Shown piece after piece: positions 5,041 through 11,702 of a stretch of DNA of 12,497 nucleotides. The DNA is from JAKSUT01 sp045616505 (GTDB lineage Bacteria; Cyanobacteriota; Vampirovibrionia; Gastranaerophilales; Gastranaerophilaceae), in the NCBI GenBank assembly GCA_045616505.1, contig JAZLGV010000042.1, forward strand, positions 1-12,497, given 5' to 3'. How positions within the stretch are numbered: position 1 is the first letter of the stretch; every line of letters starts with the position of its first letter. Below the pieces are notes generated by a model that was given only the letters and a program-made list of their open reading frames with translations, did no database searches and was not told the origin of the DNA. A program made the translations under genes and the position numbers.

Positions 5041-6237
5041 TTAATTTGCTTCCAAAAGCCACTCTGTTAAGTCAACAACTCTAACACCTTCAATATCATA
5101 TTCCTTTTGCAAAGTGCGGGCAATAATTATTTTAGGATAAGCATCTTTAATTTTTAAAAGCCGTTCTATTTCCCGTTTTAAAGTCGCCTTGTCGTGCAAA
5201 TTTTCTGTAACCTGAATATAAATTTTTTCATTTTGCCGTAATGCCACAAAATCAATTTCTGTTTTATAAAGCACGCCAACGTAAATTTCATACCCACGCC
5301 GCATTAATTCCAACGCAACTATATTCTCCAAAACTCTACCATAATCAAAATTACGCCGCCCCAAAAGTGCGGTCCTGAACCCAATATCAACACAATAATA
5401 TTTTTCCGAAGTAGCCAAATACCTTTTCCCGTGCAAATCATAGCGCCGCACAGGATAAAAAAGATAAGCATTATTCAGAAGCTCAATATAATGCCTGATA
5501 GTAATATGATTTGTTTTAATATTACCTGCCTTAAGTGTATTGGTAATTTTTGCTGTGCTTGTTAAATTACTGATGTTATCAAGCATAAAATCTGACAAAT
5601 GACGCAACACAAGGACGTCCTTAACCTCACCCCGTGCAACTAAATCTTTGGTAATAATTGTGTTATAAACATCACGAATATATTGATAACGATCATTGGT
5701 TTCCGCATATTGATAACAACCGGCAAACCCTCCGGTTTCAAGATAATTTTGCAAAAGAATTTCTGTATTTTTTTCTTTTTTGTGATATTTACAAAATTCA
5801 TAAAAAGAAAAAGGCAAAATATGAATTTCAATAAACCGCCCTGTAAATAATGTGGCAAGATCGCTGCTTAATAAGATGGCATTAGAACCCGTCAGATAAA
5901 TATCATACTTGCCACTGTTATGCAAACTGTTAATTGCCCGTTCAAATTGTGGACAAAGTTGTACTTCGTCCACACACAAAAAATTGTGTTTGCCTTTTTG
6001 ATATTTCCTTTCCACATAATTATACAAAGCATTATAGTTGCAAATTTTATCAAATTTCAAATCAAAAAAATCAATAAAAATAATGTTGTTCTTTTTATCT
6101 TTTTTTAAAAAATTTATGAAAGAACGCAACAGAAAAGATTTGCCCGCACGCCGCACACCAGTTAAAACTTTAATATCAGTTGACCCAATAAGACGCACTA
6201 ATTGTGCATAATAATTTGGTCTTTTTACCGATTGCAT
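5041..6237 (-). CDS. AAA_14/DUF4143-type ATP-binding protein
   Basis: This is a 398-residue P-loop ATPase of the two-domain family with an N-terminal AAA_14 and a C-terminal DUF4143 region. The Walker A motif is G-V-R-R-A-G-K-S (27-34), Walker B is F-L-C-V-D-E-V-Q (86-93), a sensor-like strand is Y-L-T-G-S-N-A (114-120), and a conserved arginine lies in F-T-G-R-F (131-135). A winged-helix-like middle follows. The C-terminus has R-V-L-E-N-I-V-A-L-E (301-310) and T-E-I-D-F-V-A (326-332), then I-Q-V-T (341-344). This resembles a PD-(D/E)XK nuclease fold in which the expected lysine after the last acidic position is replaced (Q-V-T), so it may be catalytically inactive. The cellular role of the family is unknown. 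The start has GAGGT upstream at 6244-6248. The gene stands alone between two identical palindromes. Confidence 0.85.
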   Translation of the reverse strand: MQSVKRPNYYAQLVRLIGSTDIKVLTGVRRAGKSFLLRSFINFLKKDKKNNIIFIDFFDLKFDKICNYNALYNYVERKYQKGKHNFLCVDEVQLCPQFERAINSLHNSGKYDIYLTGSNAILLSSDLATLFTGRFIEIHILPFSFYEFCKYHKKEKNTEILLQNYLETGGFAGCYQYAETNDRYQYIRDVYNTIITKDLVARGEVKDVLVLRHLSDFMLDNISNLTSTAKITNTLKAGNIKTNHITIRHYIELLNNAYLFYPVRRYDLHGKRYLATSEKYYCVDIGFRTALLGRRNFDYGRVLENIVALELMRRGYEIYVGVLYKTEIDFVALRQNEKIYIQVTENLHDKATLKREIERLLKIKDAYPKIIIARTLQKEYDIEGVRVVDLTEWLLEAN

Positions 6238-6248
6238 AATTTGACCTC

Positions 6249-6285
6249 ACTTTCAAAACTTGAAAATTTTTCAAGTTTTGAAAGT
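6249..6285. repeat. 37-bp nested palindrome, copy 2 (upstream of the ATPase gene)
   Basis: This copy matches the one at 4982-5018 over all 37 bases, again with perfect 18-bp arms and four alternating TTTCAA/TTGAAA half-sites. It directly abuts the ATPase ribosome binding site (GAGGT, minus strand, 6244-6248) and lies just downstream of a promoter-like sequence. If transcribed it would form a hairpin in the 5' leader next to the ribosome binding site. As DNA it could be an operator. Confidence 0.95.
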
Positions 6286-6315
6286 AGCGTAACATAAAAA
6301 GTCCCATTTTGTCAA
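6286..6315 (-). promoter_or_regulatory. Possible promoter of the ATPase gene
   Basis: On the minus strand a perfect TTGACA (6310-6315) is followed after 18 bp by TACGCT (6286-6291), a weak -10 box. Transcription would then start inside the 37-bp palindrome. The -35 match is good and the -10 poor, which would suit a regulated promoter. Confidence 0.4.
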
Positions 6316-6452
6316 TGTTTTCACGATTTGAATTTTTAATAAATTTTAAAAATTGGAATTTTTGAAAGCAAAAAATTTGTAGCAAAATATGCCTACTTTT
6401 TTAAAACATAAGATAAACACATTATTCAATGTTAAAATTTTTATTCATATGT

Positions 6453-6478
6453 TATAATGATTAAATTATTATAAAGGA
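6453..6478 (+). promoter_or_regulatory. mnmG promoter -10 box and ribosome binding site
   Basis: A perfect TATAAT lies at 6453-6458, with only a weak -35 candidate (TGTTAA, 6430-6435). The ribosome binding site AAAGGA (6473-6478) is 14 bases before the ATG at 6493, longer than usual. No better start codon exists nearby in frame. mnmG therefore appears to have its own promoter and not to depend on an upstream mnmE. Confidence 0.5.
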
Positions 6479-6492
6479 TATTTTCCCCAACA

Positions 6493-8364
6493 ATGCAGAT
6501 TGAAAAGTTTGACATAATTGTAATAGGTGCGGGACACGCAGGTTGTGAGGCGGCTTTGGCTGCTGCCCGTTTGGGTTGCAAGACCATGCTGGCAACCTTG
6601 AGTTTGGACAATTTGGCGTTGATGCCCTGCAACCCCAGTATCGGTGGCTCTGCCAAGGGTCAACTGGTGCGGGAAATAGATGCCCTGGGCGGACAGATGG
6701 GGTTAAGTGCGGACATTGCCTGCCTGCAAATGCGTCTTTTGAACACGGGCAAGGGGTATGCCGTTCATTCTTTGCGTGGGCAGGAAGACAAACCTTTTTA
6801 TCATCATTTAATGAAGGGCATTATTGAGCGTCAGGACAATTTGGAATTAAAACAACTGATGATAGATAAATTATTGGTAAATAATGGTGCGGTGCAAGGG
6901 GTGGAAGCAGAAACGGGGGAATTTTTTGAAGCACCCTGTGTCATTCTTTGTACCGGCACATACCTTAAAGGGCGTATCGTCTATGGTTCAGTTAATTATG
7001 AAAGCGGTCCCAACGGCTTGCGGGCGGCAAACAAATTAAGTGCCAGTTTGTTGGAAAACGGCGTGGAACTGATGCGGTTTAAAACAGGCACACCTGCCCG
7101 CATTGACAAACGCAGTATTGATTTTTCCAAAACCGAACCCCAGTACGGGGATGAAGTGTTACGGAATTTTTCCTATATGGATGAAATCAAAACCCGTGAG
7201 CAAATCCCCTGTTATTTAAGTTATACCAATGCCAAAACCCACGAAATTATTAAAAAGAATTTGCATTTGTCGGGTATGTTTAACGGTATGATTGAAGGGG
7301 TCGGCCCCCGCTATTGTCCCAGTATTGAGGCAAAAATTGTGCGGTTTGCGGACAAGGAACGGCATCAGCTTTTTATTGAGCCGGAAGGCCGGAATACCAC
7401 AGAAATGTATATCCAGGGTATGAGTTCATCTTTGCCTGCAGATGTACAATTAGAATTTTTGCGTACCATTCCCGGGTTGGAAAATGCCAAAATGATGCGG
7501 GCAGGTTATGCCATTGATTATGACTGCCTTAATCCTTTGCAGTTGCAACCCAGTTTGGAACATAAGGGAATCAAGGGACTTTATAGTGCCGGGCAATCCA
7601 ACGGCACCAGCGGCTATGAGGAAGCGGCGGCACAGGGTTTAATGGCAGGCATCAATGCCGTGCGGAAATTGCGGAATCTGCCGCCCATCATCCTGCGCCG
7701 TGACCAGGCCTATATCGGTGTGCTGATTGATGATTTGGTGACCAAAGGCACCAACGAACCCTACCGTATGATGACCAGCAGGGCGGAGTATCGTTTATTG
7801 TTGCGTCAGGATAACGCGGACTTGCGGTTGACCCAGTTGGGACGGGATATTGGTTTGGTAACTGATGAGCGGTACGCAAAATTTACCACTAAAAGGGATA
7901 GTTTGGCACGGGCTTTGGCAGCGTTGCAAAACAAACATATTGCCCCTCACGAAGAGGAAAATGCCAAATTGGCGGCAATGGGTTCAGCACCCTTGCGTGA
8001 AGGCACAACCGCTTTGGAACTTTTGCGGCGGCGGGAAGTCAGCTATGCAAATTTAAGCGAGGCCTTCGGCTTGCCAAGTTTAGATATACACACGGCGGAG
8101 CAGGTGGAAATTCATGTTAAATATGTCGGCTATATTGAAAAGCAAAAGGCGGAAGTGGAGCGGGCTTTGAAGTTGGAAAACAAGAGTATCCCCCAAGATT
8201 TTGATTATCATACTGTCAAGGAATTGTCCGGTGAGGCGGCAGAGAAACTTACTAAAATTAAACCATTGAATATTGGGCAGGCGGCACGCATCAGCGGTGT
8301 GAGTCCGGCGGATATCAATGTTTTGATGGTGGCGTTGGAATTGATAAAGAGAAAAGGAAAGTAA
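6493..8364 (+). CDS. mnmG: tRNA uridine-5-carboxymethylaminomethyl modification enzyme MnmG (GidA)
   Basis: This 623-residue FAD enzyme is full length for the family. The Rossmann FAD-binding motif G-A-G-H-A-G-C-E is at 12-19. The MnmG signature C-N-P-S-I-G-G-S-A-K-G (46-56) contains one of the two conserved cysteines, and P-R-Y-C-P-S-I-E carries the other. The motifs R-F-K-T-G-T-P-A-R-I and N-G-T-S-G-Y-E-E-A-A-A-Q-G are present, as is the C-terminal GidA-associated helical region ending I-G-Q-A-A-R-I-S-G-V-S-P-A-D-I. With MnmE it adds the aminomethyl or carboxymethylaminomethyl group to the wobble uridine of certain tRNAs, using FAD, NADH and methylene-tetrahydrofolate. It is much richer in G+C than all its neighbours and is not beside mnmE, rsmG or parA here. 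The G-Y-A-V-H-S-L-R-G-Q-E-D-K stretch (88-100) departs from the usual G-P-A-V...R-A-Q-A-D form. Confidence 0.97.
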   Translation: MQIEKFDIIVIGAGHAGCEAALAAARLGCKTMLATLSLDNLALMPCNPSIGGSAKGQLVREIDALGGQMGLSADIACLQMRLLNTGKGYAVHSLRGQEDKPFYHHLMKGIIERQDNLELKQLMIDKLLVNNGAVQGVEAETGEFFEAPCVILCTGTYLKGRIVYGSVNYESGPNGLRAANKLSASLLENGVELMRFKTGTPARIDKRSIDFSKTEPQYGDEVLRNFSYMDEIKTREQIPCYLSYTNAKTHEIIKKNLHLSGMFNGMIEGVGPRYCPSIEAKIVRFADKERHQLFIEPEGRNTTEMYIQGMSSSLPADVQLEFLRTIPGLENAKMMRAGYAIDYDCLNPLQLQPSLEHKGIKGLYSAGQSNGTSGYEEAAAQGLMAGINAVRKLRNLPPIILRRDQAYIGVLIDDLVTKGTNEPYRMMTSRAEYRLLLRQDNADLRLTQLGRDIGLVTDERYAKFTTKRDSLARALAALQNKHIAPHEEENAKLAAMGSAPLREGTTALELLRRREVSYANLSEAFGLPSLDIHTAEQVEIHVKYVGYIEKQKAEVERALKLENKSIPQDFDYHTVKELSGEAAEKLTKIKPLNIGQAARISGVSPADINVLMVALELIKRKGK

Positions 8365-8366
8365 AA

Positions 8367-8392
8367 AAAAGCAGTTGTTATAAACTGCTTTT
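8367..8392 (+). terminator. Short terminator hairpin after mnmG
   Basis: AAAAGCAGTT (8367-8376) and AACTGCTTTT (8383-8392) form a 10-bp stem with a 6-base loop, starting 3 bases past the mnmG stop. The T-run is short, so termination may be partial. The next gene could then receive some read-through as well as using a weak promoter within this segment (TTGTTA at 8375 and TAAAAT at 8397, 16 bp apart). Confidence 0.65.
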
Positions 8393-8422
8393 AATATAAA
8401 ATATTTTATAAGGAGTTATACA

Positions 8423-9583
8423 ATGAATTATCATGTATTTGTTGTTAACAGTACAACTTTTAAATGTCATTTAGAATATATGTTTGCGGGAATTGGTGCT
8501 GATGATAAACAAGTACCATTTTTATCTGATACAGAGAATATTAGTTTACATTCTACTACAGAAAGAAATTTGGTTGGAATGATAGCCGATATTTCCAAAA
8601 TATGTATTGGAGATAAAGTACTTTTTTATCTTCAAAGTGAAGAACAAAAATCAGGCATGTTTTTTGGTGTTTTTAAAGTTATATCACAACCATTTTTTGA
8701 CGAAAACAATTCCAATCATTATTTGAAAAATGAATTACAAAAATCTTTGACATTTCGTATTTTAATTGCACCTGACGAAGTATATTTACAAGGCGTTTCT
8801 GAACATGAATATTTAGATTCTCTTGATGGTATCGAGTATCCATATCAAATGTGTTGGAGTTTAATTTATAGAAAACTAAAAGGAAACCGTGGTTGTACAA
8901 TGATAACTAAATTTGAATACGAATGGTTGAAAACAAAATTACAAAATGTTAATAATAACAATTTTTATGAAATTAATGATATTGAAGGGCTGACATTTAA
9001 CTCTATAACATGGAGTATAGAGCTAATTGCTCAAAATAACCAATATTTAGGACAACAAAACAGTTTAGATATACGAGATAGGTTATTGTTTAAAGCAAAT
9101 AGAAGAAATACTTTTGAAGTGCATTTGCAAGCATATATTTTGCAACATATAAGAGAAAATGAAATTTTAAAGAATTTATTGTTATCTTTACGTGATAATG
9201 ATTATTGGATTGGCAATGAAGTATCTTGTGGTGTCGGCATGCAACGTATTGATATTATGATTATACAAGAGAGAAATAATGATGTATATTTGAAAATTGT
9301 GGAACTAAAATGCGTAATTCCTGAAATGTATATCTTAAAAAAACAATTACCATGGTACATAAAATGGGTACGTGATTATATAGTACCGAATTATATTTCT
9401 CAAGGCAAAACAATACATATTATTCCCTGTGTAATTGCTTTACACACAGAAAATGTAGAATTTATTGCGGCAGCACATAGTTTTAGTAATAATTTTAATG
9501 CCAACGATAATATTGTTTTTGAACCGTTACAATATATTTCTGTAGCTATTCATGATGATATATCATTTCACAATGAACTATAA
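8423..9583 (+). CDS. PD-(D/E)XK nuclease with N-terminal EVE/PUA-like domain; candidate restriction endonuclease
   Basis: The protein has 386 residues. Its C-terminal part shows the three nuclease positions in order: E232 in F-E-V-H-L-Q-A-Y-I, D277 in R-I-D-I-M-I-I, and E294-L-K296 in I-V-E-L-K-C. The N-terminal 170 residues start H-V-F-V-V-N-S and contain I-G-D-K-V-L-F-Y-L-Q (62-71), G-M-F-F-G-V-F-K-V (78-86) and C-W-S-L-I-Y-R-K-L-K-G-N-R-G (144-157). This alternation looks like an EVE/ASCH/PUA-like barrel, a fold that reads modified or specific bases. The start has AGGAG at 8411-8415. The gene runs toward two DNA methyltransferase genes and ends 17 bp from the nearer one. It could be the cognate endonuclease, one subunit of a heterodimer, or a modification-dependent nuclease. 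Target and role are inferred. Confidence 0.65.
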   Translation: MNYHVFVVNSTTFKCHLEYMFAGIGADDKQVPFLSDTENISLHSTTERNLVGMIADISKICIGDKVLFYLQSEEQKSGMFFGVFKVISQPFFDENNSNHYLKNELQKSLTFRILIAPDEVYLQGVSEHEYLDSLDGIEYPYQMCWSLIYRKLKGNRGCTMITKFEYEWLKTKLQNVNNNNFYEINDIEGLTFNSITWSIELIAQNNQYLGQQNSLDIRDRLLFKANRRNTFEVHLQAYILQHIRENEILKNLLLSLRDNDYWIGNEVSCGVGMQRIDIMIIQERNNDVYLKIVELKCVIPEMYILKKQLPWYIKWVRDYIVPNYISQGKTIHIIPCVIALHTENVEFIAAAHSFSNNFNANDNIVFEPLQYISVAIHDDISFHNEL

Positions 9584-9600
9584 TAATATTGCTATTTAGA

Positions 9601-10386
9601 TTATATTTTCTTGAATATCATTATATATTCGTGTTTGAATATATAAAAATCGTTGGCTAATGCTCGATAACGCCATATACCTTGCTGTTGTAATTTACTT
9701 CTTGTTTCATCAAAGTTTTTAACAATGATTGCTTTTAAAATAAATTTTCGTAATAGAAAGGTGTTCATTACATAAAAGCCCAAAGGTACAACTTGACTAT
9801 TGGCATATTTATCACCAATAACAACTGCACAATAACGATTTTTTTCTAAAATTGAAGTGGTATTGTCAATGACTTTGCCAAAGTTATATAAAAATTTTTG
9901 TAGTGTTGGAGCATTTGACAAATCTTCAGAATCATCAGAGAATTTTATAATATCCCAATACGGGGGGTGCATAATTACAAATTGTACTTTTGATATATTA
10001 AGATTTTGTGTAATTGATTTTAAATCAATATTTTGACTATTTCCGCAAAATATATGTGAACCACATTGACTGTTTTCTTCACTTTTAATACGGCATTTTG
10101 CTTCTTCTGCAACTTTTTCTTGAAGTTCAATGCCAATAGCATTTCTTCCCATACGTTGAGCTTCAATTAAAGTTGTACCACTGCCCATAAAAGGGTCAAG
10201 AACCCAATCACCTTTCTTGGTGTATCTTGATAGTAACTGATGTGGAATTTGTGGTACAAAATTTCCGTGATAATGTCCGCTATGTGCTCCGCTGTTATCA
10301 CGTTTAGAAATTATCCAAAGTGAATTTGTTTCTATATCTGTGTAATTCTTCCATTGACTTAAATCAATATCATTATAATGTGGCAT
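9601..10386 (-). CDS. Site-specific DNA methyltransferase (N6_N4_Mtase family, N4-cytosine or N6-adenine)
   Basis: The protein has 261 residues. An N-terminal motif-X-like stretch H-Y-H-G-N-F-V-P-Q-I-P (38-48) precedes motif I, L-D-P-F-M-G-S-G-T-T (63-72), which binds S-adenosylmethionine, and I-G-I-E-L (84-88). The catalytic motif IV is H-P-P-Y-W-D (140-145). The order X-I-IV fits the amino-methyltransferase classes and rules out a 5-methylcytosine enzyme, which would have a P-C motif. Histidine in place of D or S before P-P-Y leaves the base uncertain (N6-adenine or N4-cytosine). The start is taken as the ATG at 10386; a TTG at 10407 would overlap the upstream gene by 16 bp. Neither has a clear ribosome binding site, so coupling to the upstream methyltransferase gene is likely. 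Confidence 0.85.
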   Translation of the reverse strand: MPHYNDIDLSQWKNYTDIETNSLWIISKRDNSGAHSGHYHGNFVPQIPHQLLSRYTKKGDWVLDPFMGSGTTLIEAQRMGRNAIGIELQEKVAEEAKCRIKSEENSQCGSHIFCGNSQNIDLKSITQNLNISKVQFVIMHPPYWDIIKFSDDSEDLSNAPTLQKFLYNFGKVIDNTTSILEKNRYCAVVIGDKYANSQVVPLGFYVMNTFLLRKFILKAIIVKNFDETRSKLQQQGIWRYRALANDFYIFKHEYIMIFKKI

Positions 10387-10391
10387 GGTTA

Positions 10392-11390
10392 TTATTTTGT
10401 TAAACAATGTATGTATTCAGTTGTTTCGTTAGCAAGAATATGACGGTTATTATCTGTATCAGCTTTAAACCGGTGATATTTTTGTGTAGCAACATCATAT
10501 TTACCATATTTGCTCATAATATTTTTTATGGTATCTAAAGACATTAAACCTTCATTATTATAACTTAGAAAGATATACTTAAATTTAGCGTTGGCAATTA
10601 AATTTTCAAAAGTTTTAGCTACTTGTGGGCGTGAGCAATAATTGCTATGTTGTGATTTATCTTCACGTAGACCTGTTGCACCACGCAGTTGAGGATTATC
10701 ATAGCGGGAAATAGTTTCCAAAATATGATAATTAGTATAATATTGACGTGCATTATAGGGTGGATCTAAATAAAGAATATCGCCTTTTATTTCGCAAATC
10801 AAACTATTTATATCCTTATTGTAGACAACCCCTTTTTCCCCTTGAATAATTGGTAATAATTCTAACTGAAATTTTTTTTGAGCAGATTTTTTAAGCTTTT
10901 TTAGAAACGCCCCATACACTGATGCAGTATTAGCATATTTATCAATGGAATTAATTAAACTCGCTAAATAATAAAAATAGCATGCAGTACTGATTTTTTT
11001 TGCTGTTCGTAATTTGTTTAAAGCAATGCGAATGGCATCACAAAGCATACCGTTTTCATCATTAAAATACATTCGTCCTGAACCAGAACCTGCACAGTAA
11101 TTGTTATAAATAAATCCGTGAATACCTTGTAAATTATTAAAATAGGACAATAAATTTTGTGGCAAACTTTCTGAATTTTCAATATAATGTTTATTCAGCA
11201 CATAACTAAAATATTGAATATCATTAGACAATACAGTACATCCCTTTAATTTGTAATTAAGACCTACAATACCAGTACCGGCAAACAAATCAGCAAAAAA
11301 GCAATGTTCACCATCTTTATATCCACTAATATCATTTATTGTTGAGCATAAAAATTTCAAGAGAGATAATTTTGACCCAATATAATTCAT
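10392..11390 (-). CDS. D12-class N6-adenine DNA methyltransferase
   Basis: This 332-residue methyltransferase has the order expected for D12-class adenine enzymes. Motif X is N-Y-I-G-S-K (2-7) at the very N-terminus, motif I is F-A-D-L-F-A-G-T-G (32-40) and motif IV is L-D-P-P-Y-N (208-213). A downstream F-L-S-Y-N-N-E-G stretch (274-281) is typical of Type II companions of the COG3392 kind. It should methylate adenine at N6 on one strand of the recognition sequence. The partner methyltransferase downstream is unrelated in sequence, which suggests an asymmetric site with each strand protected by its own enzyme. The ATG lies 2 bases after the controller's stop, and its ribosome binding site (GAGGTG) is inside the controller gene, so the two are translationally coupled. 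Confidence 0.92.
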   Translation of the reverse strand: MNYIGSKLSLLKFLCSTINDISGYKDGEHCFFADLFAGTGIVGLNYKLKGCTVLSNDIQYFSYVLNKHYIENSESLPQNLLSYFNNLQGIHGFIYNNYCAGSGSGRMYFNDENGMLCDAIRIALNKLRTAKKISTACYFYYLASLINSIDKYANTASVYGAFLKKLKKSAQKKFQLELLPIIQGEKGVVYNKDINSLICEIKGDILYLDPPYNARQYYTNYHILETISRYDNPQLRGATGLREDKSQHSNYCSRPQVAKTFENLIANAKFKYIFLSYNNEGLMSLDTIKNIMSKYGKYDVATQKYHRFKADTDNNRHILANETTEYIHCLTK

Positions 11391-11392
11391 GT

Positions 11393-11602
11393 TTAGTTCA
11401 CCTCACTTTTATGTTCCATAATATCAGCAATAGAACATCCAAAATAATTACAAATACGGTCAAGAATGTCCAATGAAACATATTCTCCGTGATTCATTTT
11501 TGTAATGGTTGATTTAGATATGCCCGTTGCTTTCATAAATTCTTTTTTTGACATATCTTTGTCAATTAGTAATTTCCAAAGCGGTTTATAAGAAAAAGAC
11601 AT
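11393..11602 (-). CDS. Small Cro/cI-type HTH controller of the restriction-modification locus
   Basis: This 69-residue protein is made almost entirely of one helix-turn-helix domain of the HTH_26/XRE type. The helices are Y-K-P-L-W-K-L-L (5-12), M-S-K-K-E-F-M-K-A-T-G-I-S (17-29), S-T-I-T-K-M (31-36) and V-S-L-D-I-L-D-R-I-C (42-51), ending C-S-I-A-D-I-M-E. Proteins of this type commonly sit just before Type II methyltransferase genes. The start is the ATG at 11602, preceded by AAAGGA; a longer frame from a TTG at 11653 would place the start inside the promoter and is rejected. It is the first gene of the controller-methyltransferase-methyltransferase operon and faces away from a nuclease-like gene, so it probably times methylation and restriction (inference). 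Confidence 0.85.
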   Translation of the reverse strand: MSFSYKPLWKLLIDKDMSKKEFMKATGISKSTITKMNHGEYVSLDILDRICNYFGCSIADIMEHKSEVN

Positions 11603-11624
11603 TTTTATTTTCCTTTCGTTTTTG

Positions 11625-11653
11625 ATTTTAGCACATAAGTATTGAGAAGTCAA
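11625..11653 (-). promoter_or_regulatory. Promoter of the controller-methyltransferase operon
   Basis: On the minus strand TTGACT (11648-11653) and TAAAAT (11625-11630) are spaced by 17 bp, and a TGC just before the -10 makes it an extended -10 promoter. It lies 22 bp upstream of the controller ATG. The -35 box is inside the palindrome at 11635-11660. Confidence 0.75.
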
Positions 11654-11660
11654 TAGTTAT
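11635..11660. promoter_or_regulatory. Candidate controller operator, 26-bp near-perfect palindrome
   Basis: TATTGA (11640-11645) and TCAATA (11650-11655) flank a GAAG centre. The arms extend outward across one mismatch through ATAA (11635-11638) and TTAT (11657-11660), giving 10 of 11 pairs per arm. The repeat covers the -35 box of the controller promoter, so binding there should repress the methyltransferase operon. A further GTCAATA half-site occurs at 11672-11678, 23 bp from the first, on the nuclease side. Binding by the 69-residue HTH protein is an inference from position. Confidence 0.6.
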
Positions 11661-11702
11661 ATCATCAACATGTCAATATATTTATGGAGGAAATTTATTG
11701 TT

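Noticed and set aside
5920..6108. Open frame of 62 codons on the plus strand inside the ATPase gene
   Set aside because: It is antisense to conserved ATPase motifs, has no ribosome binding site, and is only an AT-rich shadow.
6331..6354. AT-only inverted repeat (AATTTTTAA/TTAAAAATT) between the ATPase and mnmG genes
   Set aside because: The arms contain only A and T in an AT-rich spacer, so chance is a sufficient explanation.
6441..6663. Minus-strand open frames over the mnmG start
   Set aside because: They run opposite the FAD-binding motif of mnmG and have no ribosome binding site or family features.
6576..6827. Out-of-frame plus-strand open frame within mnmG
   Set aside because: The MnmG frame has conserved motifs throughout this interval; this frame is a by-product of the G+C-rich coding sequence.
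9584..9600. Terminator between the convergent nuclease and methyltransferase genes
   Set aside because: The 17-bp gap has no inverted repeat; the two transcripts probably overlap.
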